Shown here: one piece after another, positions 1 through 8,246 of the stretch
Position numbering within the stretch: the first letter of the stretch is position 1
How the letters are laid out: each line of letters starts with the position of its first letter
NCBI GenBank assembly: GCA_964393895.1
Contig: CAYMWP010000107.1
Coordinates: forward strand, 1 to 16,942
Direction of reading: 5' to 3'
DNA: 16,942 nucleotides
From: B4-G1 sp964393895
GTDB lineage: Bacteria > Chloroflexota > Anaerolineae > B4-G1
Position numbers and translations under genes: made by a program
Notes under the pieces: generated by a model
What the model saw: the letters and a program-made list of their open reading frames with translations, nothing else
The model's database searches: none
Told to the model about the DNA's origin: nothing

Positions 1-121
1 GGATTGCTGCCTTTTGTCAACTCAAGCTATGCACAATTTCAGATACACACCCATGGCGCAATAGCGCCGGTGCAGGTGCTACAGGGGAGTTGCGTAATGC
101 GGTTTGGTCAAGGTAATCACC

Positions 122-262
122 ACAGCAATTCCTGTTTTGTAGCCGCGATTTCGTCGGATTGAGGCAATCCGCTATCGCGTGTACCTTCCCGCGTAAACCA
201 CCCTACGCGATTGCGAAATCGCGGCTACGACCTGACTTTTCACCTATAACGGGAATTGCTGT
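122..262. repeat. Nested palindromic element, possible MITE or REP-like dispersed repeat
   Basis: Four nested inverted repeats are visible. The outer arms are ACAGCAATTCC (122-132) and GGAATTGCTGT (252-262). The next arms are GTAGCCGCGATTTCG (139-153) and CGAAATCGCGGCTAC (214-228), a perfect 15-bp match. Inside lie ATCGCGT (174-180) with ACGCGAT (205-211), and GGATTG (155-160) with CAATCC (164-169). The element is about 141 bp, non-coding, and sits just past the 3' end of an operon. This is typical of transposase-less palindromic elements spread through some bacterial genomes. No transposase and no clear target-site duplication were seen, so the mobile label is inference. Confidence 0.55.
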
Positions 263-289
263 ATCACCAGGTGTCATTCGCGATAGGAT

Positions 290-316
290 CCCGAGTCTTT
301 TGTCAAAAGTGTCGGG
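290..316 (-). terminator. Possible terminator hairpin after the mgtE-RNase D operon
   Basis: The arms CCCGAGTCTTTTG (290-302) and CAAAAGTGTCGGG (304-316) pair over 13 positions with two mismatches. The hairpin begins about 15 nt past the RNase D stop codon. No U-run follows in the minus direction, so it could equally be a 3'-end-stabilising hairpin or part of the neighbouring repeat. Confidence 0.3.
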
Positions 317-331
317 CAGTCAGAATTCGCG

Positions 332-1495
332 CTATAGATTTGCCAATACCTTCAGAATCGGCTTGCCGTACTTTTTTTGTTTCCACGGCCCCAATCCCTC
401 GATGCTCTTCAGGCCCTCTGTAGTGCTGGGGTTTTGCTCGGCCAATGCCCACAGGGTGGCGTTGCCGACGACGATGTCTACGTCTACCTCTCGCTCTTTT
501 GATACGCGCTTGCGCCACGTTCGCAGGGCCTCGAAGCGTTCCATCTCCTCCCTCGAGTGGCGCGGGGGTGGTGGAAGGGGGTGGGGCGGTTGGGCCTTCA
601 TCCCTCGCCTGATTGCTTGTAGGATACGCCCGCCGTACCGGCGCACGTGGTGAGGCTTTAGACCGTTAATGTTGGTCAATTCCCCCGGCGTGTGGGGACG
701 GGCCTGGGCCAGCGCGACCAATGTGCGATCGTGGAGCACCTTGAAGTGTGGGCGATCCCGGCGGCTGGCCTCACGGTCGCGCCAGATGGCGAGTTCGCGC
801 AAGATGGCTTGCTCGCGCCCGGTCAGGTCGTGAGCGCCTTTAATGCGCCAAAAATCTTCCGGGGTGAAGGCGTTGGGAGGCATGGGGTTGGAAGCTGCGA
901 TCTGATCAAAGGTCTCCTGTGCTTCTTCCCAGCGCCCCCGCTGCATCAGCGCGTCGGCCTGGAGGCGGCGCAAGGGCAGGAGGTAATGAGTGTCCAGGGA
1001 GGCGTAGGTCAGTGCCTCTGACTCCACAGGGCGTTTGCCCCAGTTGTACCGCTGATACCGTTTTTTGGTGCGCACGCCAAAGGTCTTGTTCAATATATCG
1101 CCCAACCCTACACGGGGCCAGCCCAGGATGCGGGCCGCCCACATTGTGTCGAACAGATTGACGAAATGAAAATCAAAATCTCGTTTGAGACACATCACGT
1201 CGTACTCGGCGGCGTGAAAGACCTTTTGTATGCCGGGGGCGGCAAAGATGGGGGCCAGGGTGGTGATGTCCAGGTCGGCCAGTGGGTCTACGATATAGTC
1301 GGCTCCGGGGGTCGAGATTTGGATCAGGCAGACCTGTTCCTGGTAGGCGTAGAGGGAATTGGATTCTGTGTCCACGCCGATGGCGGGTTCGCTGGAGAGC
1401 GTGTCCAGCAATGCCGCTAGTTGTGGAGGAGACGTGACCACGACGGGCGGCGGCGTGGAGGATGTTATGTTCTCGTCATGGGGGCGGCGGTTCAT
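332..1495 (-). CDS. rnd: Ribonuclease D-like 3'-5' exonuclease with two HRDC domains
   Basis: This is a 387-aa cytoplasmic protein of the DEDDy exonuclease family, which trims the 3' ends of tRNA precursors and other structured RNAs using two metal ions. Motif ExoI is seen at D42-T-E44, ExoII at the FHAAEYD stretch ending in D99, and ExoIII at Y164-x3-D168, so all catalytic acids and the tyrosine are present. Two HRDC nucleic-acid-binding domains follow, at about residues 224-297 and 315-387, separated by a proline-rich linker (about 301-313). The length matches the 375-aa E. coli Rnd. The start codon overlaps the mgtE stop (ATGA at 1492-1495), which implies translational coupling. The substrate is inferred from the family; an exact tRNA role is not shown by the sequence. 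Confidence 0.9.
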   Translation of the reverse strand: MNRRPHDENITSSTPPPVVVTSPPQLAALLDTLSSEPAIGVDTESNSLYAYQEQVCLIQISTPGADYIVDPLADLDITTLAPIFAAPGIQKVFHAAEYDVMCLKRDFDFHFVNLFDTMWAARILGWPRVGLGDILNKTFGVRTKKRYQRYNWGKRPVESEALTYASLDTHYLLPLRRLQADALMQRGRWEEAQETFDQIAASNPMPPNAFTPEDFWRIKGAHDLTGREQAILRELAIWRDREASRRDRPHFKVLHDRTLVALAQARPHTPGELTNINGLKPHHVRRYGGRILQAIRRGMKAQPPHPLPPPPRHSREEMERFEALRTWRKRVSKEREVDVDIVVGNATLWALAEQNPSTTEGLKSIEGLGPWKQKKYGKPILKVLANL

Positions 1496-2841
1496 ATCAA
1501 TCTCGTCAAGACCAGGGTGGCCAGCCCCAGGTAGATAAAGTACCCGCAGGTATCGGTGATGGTGGTGACCAGGATGGGCGAGGCCAGGGCCGGGTCAAAG
1601 CGTAGGACTTGCATTATCACGGGAATCAGAGCGCCAGCGATGCCGGCGCCGATCATGTTCAGCAGGGTAGCCAGTCCCACTACGACTCCCAGCATCGGTG
1701 TCCCTTTCCACGCCAGCGCGATGAGGGCGATCAGGCCGCCGACGGCGACGCCGTTGGCCAGCCCGATGAGCATCTCCCGCAGTAGGGCGCGCAGCCCATT
1801 GTGGGGATCAAGCTCGCCCAGGGCCAACCCGCGCACGGTGACGGTGAGTGTCTGAGTGCCGGCGCTCCCACTGACCCCGGCGACGATGGGGAAGAAGGCG
1901 GCCAGGACTGCTACGCTGGCGATAGTTCCCTCAAAGAGGCTCAATACGGCGGCCGAGGCCAGCGCCGTACCCAGGTTGAGCACCAGCCAGGGCAGACGGG
2001 TGCGCAGGGCGGCGGGAATCGGTACGTCCGGTGGATGTTCCTCCAGCACGCCGCCCAAGCGGTATATATCCTCCGTTGCCTCTTCTTCCAGGACCTCGAC
2101 TAGGTCGTCGTGGGTGATGAGGCCCAGCAGGTGACCCGTGTGGTCCAAGACGGGCAGGGCCAGCAGGTCGTAGCGGGCCATCAGGCGGGCCGCCTCCTCC
2201 TGATCGGCGTCGGCCTGCACGTGGATGATTTGTGAATCCATGATCTCTTCGACGCGTGTCCAGGGCGGGACGACGACCAATTGCCGCAGGGAGACCACGC
2301 CCACGAGCCGAACGTCCTGGTCCACGACGAAGAGGTAGTAAACGTCGTCCGATTCAGGCGCGGTCGCCCGCAGGTAGGCGATGGCTCCCTCGGCCGTCAT
2401 CTCCTTGTGGAGCACGACCCTGGCCGACGTCATCAGGCCGCCGGCGCTCTCGTCGGCGTGGATCAGCAGCGGGCGGATCTCTTCGGGCTCCTCCATCGCC
2501 GCCAGGACCGCGGCCGCTTGCTCCGGCGCGATGTCGCCCAGCAGGTCGGCTGCCTCATCCGGCTCCATCTCGTCCAGGATGCGGGCCAGATCCTCGGTTT
2601 CCAACCGTGTGGCGATCTCGGCTGCTTCTTCTTCCTCCAGTTCCTCCAGGATGTCGGCCGAGTCCTCCAGGTCGAGGCGGGGCAGGAGTTGATCCTGCTC
2701 AGTGGGCGGTAGTTCGCCAAAGACGTCGGCCTGATCGGGTGGGCGGAGGCCTTCCACCAGCGTTACGGCCTGGCTCCAGTTCTCTTTGGATAGCGCCTCT
2801 CGTACTTGTTCGAGGGTTGTGTCTACGTCTATGCGCTCCAT
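1492..2841 (-). CDS. mgtE: Magnesium transporter MgtE
   Basis: This is a 449-aa inner-membrane Mg2+ channel/transporter, the usual length for MgtE. An acidic, helical N domain (about residues 20-130) is followed by two CBS domains (about 137-195 and 200-255), a connecting plug helix, and a five-helix membrane part from about residue 283. The family signatures are seen: FPIVAGVSGSAGTQ at 317-330, and TTITDTCGY near the C terminus, with D430 in the position of the pore aspartate (D432 in the Thermus protein). In known members the N and CBS domains bind Mg2+ and close the pore when cytosolic Mg2+ is high. The ATG is supported by AGGAG at 2851-2855, nine bases upstream. It is the first gene of an operon with the RNase D gene. 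The leader is only about 20 nt, too short for an M-box riboswitch. Confidence 0.95.
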   Translation of the reverse strand: MERIDVDTTLEQVREALSKENWSQAVTLVEGLRPPDQADVFGELPPTEQDQLLPRLDLEDSADILEELEEEEAAEIATRLETEDLARILDEMEPDEAADLLGDIAPEQAAAVLAAMEEPEEIRPLLIHADESAGGLMTSARVVLHKEMTAEGAIAYLRATAPESDDVYYLFVVDQDVRLVGVVSLRQLVVVPPWTRVEEIMDSQIIHVQADADQEEAARLMARYDLLALPVLDHTGHLLGLITHDDLVEVLEEEATEDIYRLGGVLEEHPPDVPIPAALRTRLPWLVLNLGTALASAAVLSLFEGTIASVAVLAAFFPIVAGVSGSAGTQTLTVTVRGLALGELDPHNGLRALLREMLIGLANGVAVGGLIALIALAWKGTPMLGVVVGLATLLNMIGAGIAGALIPVIMQVLRFDPALASPILVTTITDTCGYFIYLGLATLVLTRLI

Positions 2842-2867
2842 GGCGTTTTTCTCCTGAAAGTGGAGAT

Positions 2868-2895
2868 ATTATCGCACGTTGACGGGAGATGTCAA
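2868..2895 (-). promoter_or_regulatory. Sigma70-type promoter of mgtE
   Basis: On the minus strand a perfect -35 box TTGACA (2890-2895) is followed by a 16-bp spacer and a -10 box GATAAT (2868-2873, five of six consensus bases). Transcription would start near 2861, giving a leader of about 20 nt. The -35 box lies inside the first copy of the 37-bp repeat. It is also the left half of the dyad TTGAC-N7-GTCAA (2879-2895), so a protein bound to that dyad would block the promoter. The second repeat copy has the same -35 sequence but no acceptable -10 box. Confidence 0.65.
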
Positions 2896-2984
2896 TTTGG
2901 GGAATTGCAACTGCCAACGGCACATCATCGTAGTGCAAACGACCTAACACGTTGACGGGAGATGTCAATTTGGGGAATTGCAAC
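2875..2984. repeat. Two identical 37-bp direct repeats with a 36-bp spacer
   Basis: Copies at 2875-2911 and 2948-2984 are identical over 37 bp and diverge exactly at both edges; 36 bp of unrelated sequence separates them. On the plus strand each starts CACGTTGACGGG and ends GGAATTGCAAC. Each copy holds two small dyads: TTGAC-N7-GTCAA, and (minus strand) CAATT-N5-AATTG. A possible degenerate third copy starts at 3015, where 10 of the first 12 bases match. The sizes fit a minimal CRISPR unit, but no cas gene is in the window and copy 1 carries the mgtE -35 box. A duplicated regulator-binding site is an equally good reading. The repeat itself is certain; its class is not. Confidence 0.85.
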
Positions 2985-3011
2985 CGTATCGTAACCGAAG
3001 CGTAATGCTAC

Positions 3012-3040
3012 TTCCAAGCTGACGGGTTAGAATGTAGAAT
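3012..3040 (+). promoter_or_regulatory. Weak candidate promoter for the beta-helix/CotH cluster
   Basis: TTCCAA (3012-3017), a 17-bp spacer and TAGAAT (3035-3040) form a poor -35 with a fair -10. A second TAGAAT lies at 3028-3033. This is the best match upstream of the three plus-strand genes, but the -35 box shares only three bases with the consensus and the leader would be about 165 nt. Confidence 0.2.
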
Positions 3041-3068
3041 AGGTTAACTGTTCAGCCTGGGCTTGTGA

Positions 3069-3182
3069 CACAGAGTTTCACAGAGCATTTCACATAGAAA
3101 CGCAGAGAAAAAGGCATTCTCGTTGTATTCTCTGTAAATCTGTGCCTTCTCAGCCGGATGTAGTTTGCCCGCGTTCTCTGCG
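3069..3182. repeat. Dispersed-repeat-like palindromic stretch rich in CAGAG/CTCTG
   Basis: Upstream of the beta-helix gene, CACAGAGTTTCACAGAG (3069-3085) faces CTCTGTAAATCTGTG (3130-3144), and CGCAGAGAA (3101-3109) faces its perfect complement TTCTCTGCG (3174-3182). Sequences of this vocabulary recur between genes in many large GC-rich bacterial genomes; that is recollection, not a search result. It occupies most of the untranslated leader of the cluster. It ends just before a strong ribosome-binding site, AGGAGGG (3198-3204), seven bases from the ATG. Confidence 0.4.
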
Positions 3183-3211
3183 TCCAAACCAGAAGAGAGG
3201 AGGGAAGCAAG

Positions 3212-4870
3212 ATGAAGATGCGACCACTTCTGTCGGCAGCGGCCCTGGGTTTGGGGCTGACGGTCGTTTTGTTGGTACTCCTGGTCAACCACAGTTCCGT
3301 CGTGCGCGCCGACCCAGACACCTACTACGTGCGAGAGGACGCTGGCGGTGATTGCTCCGAGGCTAACCCCTGCGGCAATATCCAACAGGCCATTGATTTA
3401 GCCATTTCCCCCGGCGACGAGGTCTGGGTCGCCACCGGCACGTACACCGAGAACCTGACCATCAACCACGGCCTCAAGTTGCGAGGGGGATGGGACGGCT
3501 CGTTCACTGCACAGAATCCCACCGGCACTCCGGCCGTCGTTGACGGCGCCGGCGCCCACGTTGTCCTGGTTGACGCTGCCGGCGGAGCCGTCGAGTTATG
3601 CGGTCTCGCGCTGATCAACGGCCAGGATGGCATTCACATTGACGGCGGGAATGTGGTGGTAGAACAGTGTACCATCCTCGGTGTGAACAAGCAGGGAGTC
3701 GAGATTGATGCTGGAAATGTCCTCATCTCCGCCACCCAGGTGCTGACCGCCAAGCACGGCATAGAGGTGGACGCTGGCGTGGTGCAAGCGGTGGACGTCC
3801 ATATTGCACACACCAGCAGCGAGGGCTTGCATCTCGAGCGCGGCGGCACGGTCACTTTCACCGGCGGCATCATCGAGGACTGCGGGCAGGAGGGCGTCCA
3901 CGTAGAGGATGGCAGCCTGTGGCTGTTCGATAACTATATCCACGACGTCATTTCAGACGGCATCCGCATCGAGTTTGGTGCTTCCGCCTCTATCGTCAGC
4001 AACGTGATCAGTGCGGTTCTGGATAATCCGGGCGGGGATTGCCACGGCATCCAGATCAGCGGCGATCAACTGGTGCAGGGCAACCTGATCGCCGACGTTG
4101 ACGATCGGGGTATCTGCGCCCGGGATGGCTCTCCCATCATCGTGGACAACGTCGTTTACGATGCAGGCGGCGACGGTATCCGCACCGCCGCCTCGAGCAG
4201 CGACGTGGAGATACGGGGCAACATTGTCTACGGCGCCGGCAACGACGGCATTGACGCGCGGGGAACGACCCTCATCGTCGCCGGGAACACGGTCACCGGC
4301 TGCGCCGATAACGGCATCAAAGTTGACCTGGTGGGTGCGTGGGCACGGATTGACGCCAACCAGGGGCTGAACAACCCGGTCGGTATTGCAATTCGCGGTG
4401 TGCCTGTCTTTACGTTGACCAGCAACATTGTCGGCGGCAGCATCGCCGCCAGCGTCGAGTTGACGGGCACGGGCACGGGTTACGTCTACCACAACACGCT
4501 CGTTGGCGGTGGCGCGGGGCTGGTCGTTTTGAATCCCTTGACCGCTCACCTCGCCAACAACATCATCGTCAGCCACGCCGTCGGCATCACCGATACGCCT
4601 GGGGCCACGCTGGTCGTGAGCCGCACGCTGCTGTGGGGCAACGGCAGCGATCCGATCATTGGCACGGGCGTCATCACACAAGCGCCCCTTTTCGTCGCAC
4701 CGGCGTTGCAGAACTATCATATTCGAGAAAACTCGCCCGCCGTTGATGCCGGGATTGAGGTCGGCGTGGCCAGAGACGTGGACGGCGATCCGCGCCTCAG
4801 CCCCCCCGACGTCGGCGCCGATGAAATCGTGGAGCAGGTTTACCTTCCGTTGGTGATGCGTTCCTATTAG
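3212..4870 (+). CDS. Secreted right-handed parallel beta-helix repeat protein
   Basis: This 552-aa protein has a clear signal peptide: basic start, a hydrophobic run to about residue 25, and likely cleavage after V-R-A33. The mature part begins with a segment typical of beta-helix proteins, with a C-x6-C pair, an N-I-Q-Q-A-I-D stretch and a GTYTE turn. It continues as roughly 22-residue coils marked by repeated G-(I/V/L)-x-(I/V/L) steps, such as GVEIDAG, GIEVDAG, GLHLERG and GVHVEDG, to about residue 480. No polysaccharide-lyase active site could be recognised, so this may be a binding or structural scaffold rather than an enzyme. The tail (DVDGDPRLSPPDVGADE) is common in such proteins, and the last ten residues, VYLPLVMRSY, match a motif found in both following proteins. 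The start is supported by AGGAGGG at 3198-3204. The ligand is unknown. Confidence 0.88.
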   Translation: MKMRPLLSAAALGLGLTVVLLVLLVNHSSVVRADPDTYYVREDAGGDCSEANPCGNIQQAIDLAISPGDEVWVATGTYTENLTINHGLKLRGGWDGSFTAQNPTGTPAVVDGAGAHVVLVDAAGGAVELCGLALINGQDGIHIDGGNVVVEQCTILGVNKQGVEIDAGNVLISATQVLTAKHGIEVDAGVVQAVDVHIAHTSSEGLHLERGGTVTFTGGIIEDCGQEGVHVEDGSLWLFDNYIHDVISDGIRIEFGASASIVSNVISAVLDNPGGDCHGIQISGDQLVQGNLIADVDDRGICARDGSPIIVDNVVYDAGGDGIRTAASSSDVEIRGNIVYGAGNDGIDARGTTLIVAGNTVTGCADNGIKVDLVGAWARIDANQGLNNPVGIAIRGVPVFTLTSNIVGGSIAASVELTGTGTGYVYHNTLVGGGAGLVVLNPLTAHLANNIIVSHAVGITDTPGATLVVSRTLLWGNGSDPIIGTGVITQAPLFVAPALQNYHIRENSPAVDAGIEVGVARDVDGDPRLSPPDVGADEIVEQVYLPLVMRSY

Positions 4871-4915
4871 AACACGGATTGGCGGATCAATCGGATAATT
4901 CCGCTCATCTGTGTT
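4871..4915. repeat. 45-bp palindromic element between the beta-helix and CotH genes
   Basis: Starting at the first base after the beta-helix stop codon, AACACGGAT (4871-4879) faces ATCTGTGTT (4907-4915) with one G-U-compatible mismatch, and GCGGA (4882-4886) faces TCCGC (4900-4904). The two arm pairs are in register, so the whole unit folds as one hairpin. No U-run follows. It could lower read-through into the CotH gene, protect the 3' end of the upstream message, or be a dispersed repeat. The CotH start at 4932 has no strong ribosome-binding site, so this short gap may matter for expression. Confidence 0.5.
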
Positions 4916-4931
4916 ATGACACGGATCGGTT

Positions 4932-7900
4932 ATGATGGACGGCAAGTGGCTGGCAACGTTCACGTTCGCGGGCCTGTTGCTGGCGCTCACCGCAGTCACC
5001 AACGCCGCCGACGCAGCGCAGCCCTCGCCCGCTCCACGCGCCCCGACGCAGGAGCATCAGATTTACCTGTCCCTGGTCGCAAAGAGCTACCCGCCTCCCC
5101 CGCCTGTCTACCGCCTCTACGCCGACCCCGCCGACCTGGATGACCTGGCGCGCCATCCCTACTCGGACGAGACCATACCCGCCACCTTTACCCACGAACG
5201 CAGTTGGGAGGTTGACGCCCGCTACCGGGGCGACACTGCTCGCCTGATGCCCAAAAAGTGTTGGAAGGTCTTCTTTCCCGGCTCTGATCTTTTCCAGGCT
5301 CAGGAGGAACTCAACCTCAACGCCGATTACGTGGACCAGACGTTGCTACGCAGCTACGTCGGCTACGATCTGTTTGACCGCGTCGGTGTGCCCTCCCCGC
5401 GCGCCGACTATGCCCGCCTGTACATCAACGACGAGTACTATGGCCTCTTCTCCCAGGCGGAGCAGGTGGACGAGCTTTTTCTCCACCGGCAAGGCATCGA
5501 GATTCACGGCAACTTGTACAAGCCGTACTATGGCGGCCTGCACGCCCTGGATCACATCGAGGACCCGGAGGAGAGAGAGTGGTGGTACCGCTACTACTAC
5601 CCCAAGAAGACGAACCGGAAGAGCGGGATTGACGATGTTGTCGCCTTTATCGAGCTGATCAATCACACGCCCGACGAGCAGTTCCCAGGGACGATTGCGG
5701 AAACGTTGGACGTCAACGGCTGGCTCGACTGGTACGCCGTCAATATCCTCATCGGTAACTTTGAGATGATGGAAAAAAACTATTACATCTATCACGACCT
5801 CAGCGCGGGCCGGTGGGCGATCTTGCCCTGGGACGTGGACCTGGCGCTGGGCCACAACGCCGGGCCGGGGGGTGGGGGGTACGGTCACCTGCTCGATACG
5901 GAGCTGAGCTGGGATAATCCCATTGACAGCGGTACTCAGGAGAGCAAAAAGGTTGATGGTAAGTGGAACGTCCTGATTGACCGTATGATGGACGTGCCCG
6001 AGTTTCGTTTCTACTACTGCCGCCGCCTGCGAGAGTTGATGGCCGACGAGTTCAGCCCGGCCGAGATGTATCCCCGCATTGGCGCCGCCTTCGCCCGCAT
6101 CCGGCCCTGGGCCGAGGCCGACGCCAACCGCTGGCAGCCGCAGGGGTTCCAGTTCTCCGACGGACCGCACGAGCTAGAGACCTACGTCGCCACCCGCATC
6201 CAGTTCTTGCAAGGAGAGATGGATGGCTTCTGCCCTGACCTGGAACTGCCCTTCACGATCAACGAGTTCATGGCCGAAAACGGCGCCACCTTGGCCGACG
6301 AGGCCGGAGATTACGACGACTGGCTCGAAATCCACAACTCTGGCTCCACGCTGACCTGGGACCTGGGCGGGATGTACCTGACCAACGATCTGACTGACCC
6401 GACCAAGTGGCGCATCCCTGAAGACACACTCGTCGAACCGGGCGGCGTGTTCCTCTTCTGGGCCGATGGTGAGGAGGGCGAGGGCCCGCTCCACACCAGC
6501 TTTGTGCTGGACGCAGGCGGAGGGCAGATCGGTCTCTTTGACCGGGACGTCTTTAGCAACGCGCCCATCTCCATACTGACCTACGCCGCCCAGGCCGCCG
6601 ATGTCTCCTACGGACGGCTGCCCGACGGCGGCGAGGGTTGGCAGTCGTTTGCCGCTCCCACCCCTGGTTGGCGTAACGAGGGCCGCCTGCCTTTCATCAG
6701 CGGCACGGCCCACGCACCGACTTTGCCGGGTGGTAGTGATACTGTCAGTGTCGCCACGCTCGTCAGCGACGACGGGGCCAGCGTCGCGGTTACTCTACGG
6801 GTTCGCGTCTTTGAGCCTGGCGCACCTCCGCCTGATTACCAGCCGACGCCGATGTTCGACGACGGCGCTCACGATGATGGGGCCGCGGGCGACGGGGTCT
6901 ATGGCGCTTTCATCGCGCCTCAGTCCGAGGGTACATGGGTGGAGTACTATGTCGAGGCGGAGGACGACGCGGGGATGGTGAGCGTGGATCGGCCGGGGTG
7001 GCCGCAAGGAGACGCCGCTTCGCTAACCCCTTTTACTGGAGGAGGTTATCGCTACATCGTCGGCTGGGAGCGCCCGCCGCTCTACATCAACGAGCTGATG
7101 GCGCTCAATACGCATACGCTGGAGGACGAGGATGGCGACCACGACGATTGGATCGAGCTTTACAACGCTGGACCGGCGGACATTGATCTGAGCGGGATGT
7201 ACTTTTCCAACAATCTTGGCCTCACGGCTCAATTCACAGTCCCCGTTGGCACTATCGTTCCCGCCGGCGGCTACATCGTCCTGTGGGCCGATGGCGATGG
7301 CGAGGACGGTCACCTCAATTTCAAGCTTTCGGGCGCGGGTGAGTACGTGGGCCTGTTCGATAGCGCATCTGGTCACTATGCCCCCATTGACGCGGTTTAC
7401 TACAACCCGCAGACGCCCGACGTCTCCTGGGGCCGCTTCCCCGATGGAGGGAGCGAGTGGCACGCGATGGACACCCCCACGCCTGGCGAGGCCAATCGCT
7501 TGCAGCCTCCCCGGTTCTTGCAGGTGACGCGCGCGCCCACCTGGCCCGGTGCGGGCGCGGGTGTGACCGTGACCACCGTCGTCGCCGCCGGCCCCATCGC
7601 CTCCGTCACGCTGTGGTACGACGCGGGGAGCGGATTTCAGCCTCTTCCGCTGGCCGACAGTGGGACAGCTTGGCGGGCCGCTGTACCGGCTCAGCCGGAT
7701 GGCGCGCTGGTGAGTTATTACCTGGAGGCGGTGGACAGCGTGGGGCAGAGGACGCTCCATCCAGCCGGTGCGCCCGTGGTCGTGTATCGCTACCTGGTCG
7801 GCTATGTGCCCCCGGCCGTGTTGATCAACGAGTTCCTGGCCGCGAACCGGGCTGTCAATCGGGACGAGGCAGGGGAGTACGACGACTGGCTGGAGTTGTA

Positions 7901-8246
7901 CAACGGCGGAGACGTCGCAGCTACGTTGGATGGAATGTACCTCACGGATGACCTGAGCCAGCCGAGGAAATGGCGCTTCCCGGCCGGCACTGCGATCCCG
8001 CCGGGAGGGCATCTGCTGGTGTGGTGCGATAAAGACGCGGGCCAGGGGCCGCTGCACACCAACTTTAAGCTGGACCGGGATGGAGAGGAGATCGGGCTCT
8101 TTGCCGATGACGCCCACGGCAACGTCCCGCTAGACATGATCGTCTTTGACGCGCAGCAGGAGGACGTTTCCTACGGGCGGCAGCCGGATGGGGCGGATGC
8201 GTGGGAGTTTCTGGATCCGCCGACGCCAGGGGTGAGTGATGGCTAG
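4932..8246 (+). CDS. Secreted CotH-family putative kinase with three lamin-tail domains
   Basis: This 1104-aa exported protein has an N-terminal hydrophobic segment (residues 6-23), then IYLSLVAKSY (44-53) and a PPPPP linker. A CotH kinase-like domain spans about 57-390. Its motifs are YRGDT (98-102) with K108, K109 and K112, a Y-G-L-F-x3-E177 step, NFEMMEKNYYIY (276-287), and PWDVD with D301 and D303. Three lamin-tail domains (about 441-584, 717-856, 960-1104) each carry (Y/H)DDW(L/I)E(I/L)(H/Y)N and are separated by two Ig-like beta-sandwich segments. Bacillus CotH phosphorylates spore-coat proteins; lamin-tail domains in bacterial exported proteins are thought to aid surface attachment. 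The conserved loop aspartate appears replaced by E278. Two ATGs are adjacent (4932, 4935) with no strong ribosome-binding site. The gene overlaps the next one. Kinase activity and substrate are inferred from the family only. Confidence 0.88.
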   Translation: MMDGKWLATFTFAGLLLALTAVTNAADAAQPSPAPRAPTQEHQIYLSLVAKSYPPPPPVYRLYADPADLDDLARHPYSDETIPATFTHERSWEVDARYRGDTARLMPKKCWKVFFPGSDLFQAQEELNLNADYVDQTLLRSYVGYDLFDRVGVPSPRADYARLYINDEYYGLFSQAEQVDELFLHRQGIEIHGNLYKPYYGGLHALDHIEDPEEREWWYRYYYPKKTNRKSGIDDVVAFIELINHTPDEQFPGTIAETLDVNGWLDWYAVNILIGNFEMMEKNYYIYHDLSAGRWAILPWDVDLALGHNAGPGGGGYGHLLDTELSWDNPIDSGTQESKKVDGKWNVLIDRMMDVPEFRFYYCRRLRELMADEFSPAEMYPRIGAAFARIRPWAEADANRWQPQGFQFSDGPHELETYVATRIQFLQGEMDGFCPDLELPFTINEFMAENGATLADEAGDYDDWLEIHNSGSTLTWDLGGMYLTNDLTDPTKWRIPEDTLVEPGGVFLFWADGEEGEGPLHTSFVLDAGGGQIGLFDRDVFSNAPISILTYAAQAADVSYGRLPDGGEGWQSFAAPTPGWRNEGRLPFISGTAHAPTLPGGSDTVSVATLVSDDGASVAVTLRVRVFEPGAPPPDYQPTPMFDDGAHDDGAAGDGVYGAFIAPQSEGTWVEYYVEAEDDAGMVSVDRPGWPQGDAASLTPFTGGGYRYIVGWERPPLYINELMALNTHTLEDEDGDHDDWIELYNAGPADIDLSGMYFSNNLGLTAQFTVPVGTIVPAGGYIVLWADGDGEDGHLNFKLSGAGEYVGLFDSASGHYAPIDAVYYNPQTPDVSWGRFPDGGSEWHAMDTPTPGEANRLQPPRFLQVTRAPTWPGAGAGVTVTTVVAAGPIASVTLWYDAGSGFQPLPLADSGTAWRAAVPAQPDGALVSYYLEAVDSVGQRTLHPAGAPVVVYRYLVGYVPPAVLINEFLAANRAVNRDEAGEYDDWLELYNGGDVAATLDGMYLTDDLSQPRKWRFPAGTAIPPGGHLLVWCDKDAGQGPLHTNFKLDRDGEEIGLFADDAHGNVPLDMIVFDAQQEDVSYGRQPDGADAWEFLDPPTPGVSDG

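Larger units (their letters stand above)
1..331. other. Intergenic region at the left edge, no gene recognised
   Basis: No convincing coding region was seen. The open frame that enters from position 159 on the plus strand is antisense to the RNase D gene and has no family features. Positions 55-68 form a small hairpin (GGCGC-AATA-GCGCC). Positions 122-262 hold a nested palindromic element and 290-316 a further imperfect hairpin; both are listed separately. The region lies downstream of the minus-strand mgtE-RNase D operon, so it probably includes that operon's 3' end. Confidence 0.6.

Noticed and set aside
2842..2867. An M-box Mg2+ riboswitch before mgtE
   Set aside because: The predicted leader is only about 20 nt, far shorter than the known aptamer, and no suitable structure is seen.
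3953..5002. A 349-codon minus-strand frame antisense to the beta-helix gene
   Set aside because: Its repetitive valine- and alanine-rich translation mirrors the beta-helix coils on the other strand and includes the intergenic palindrome.
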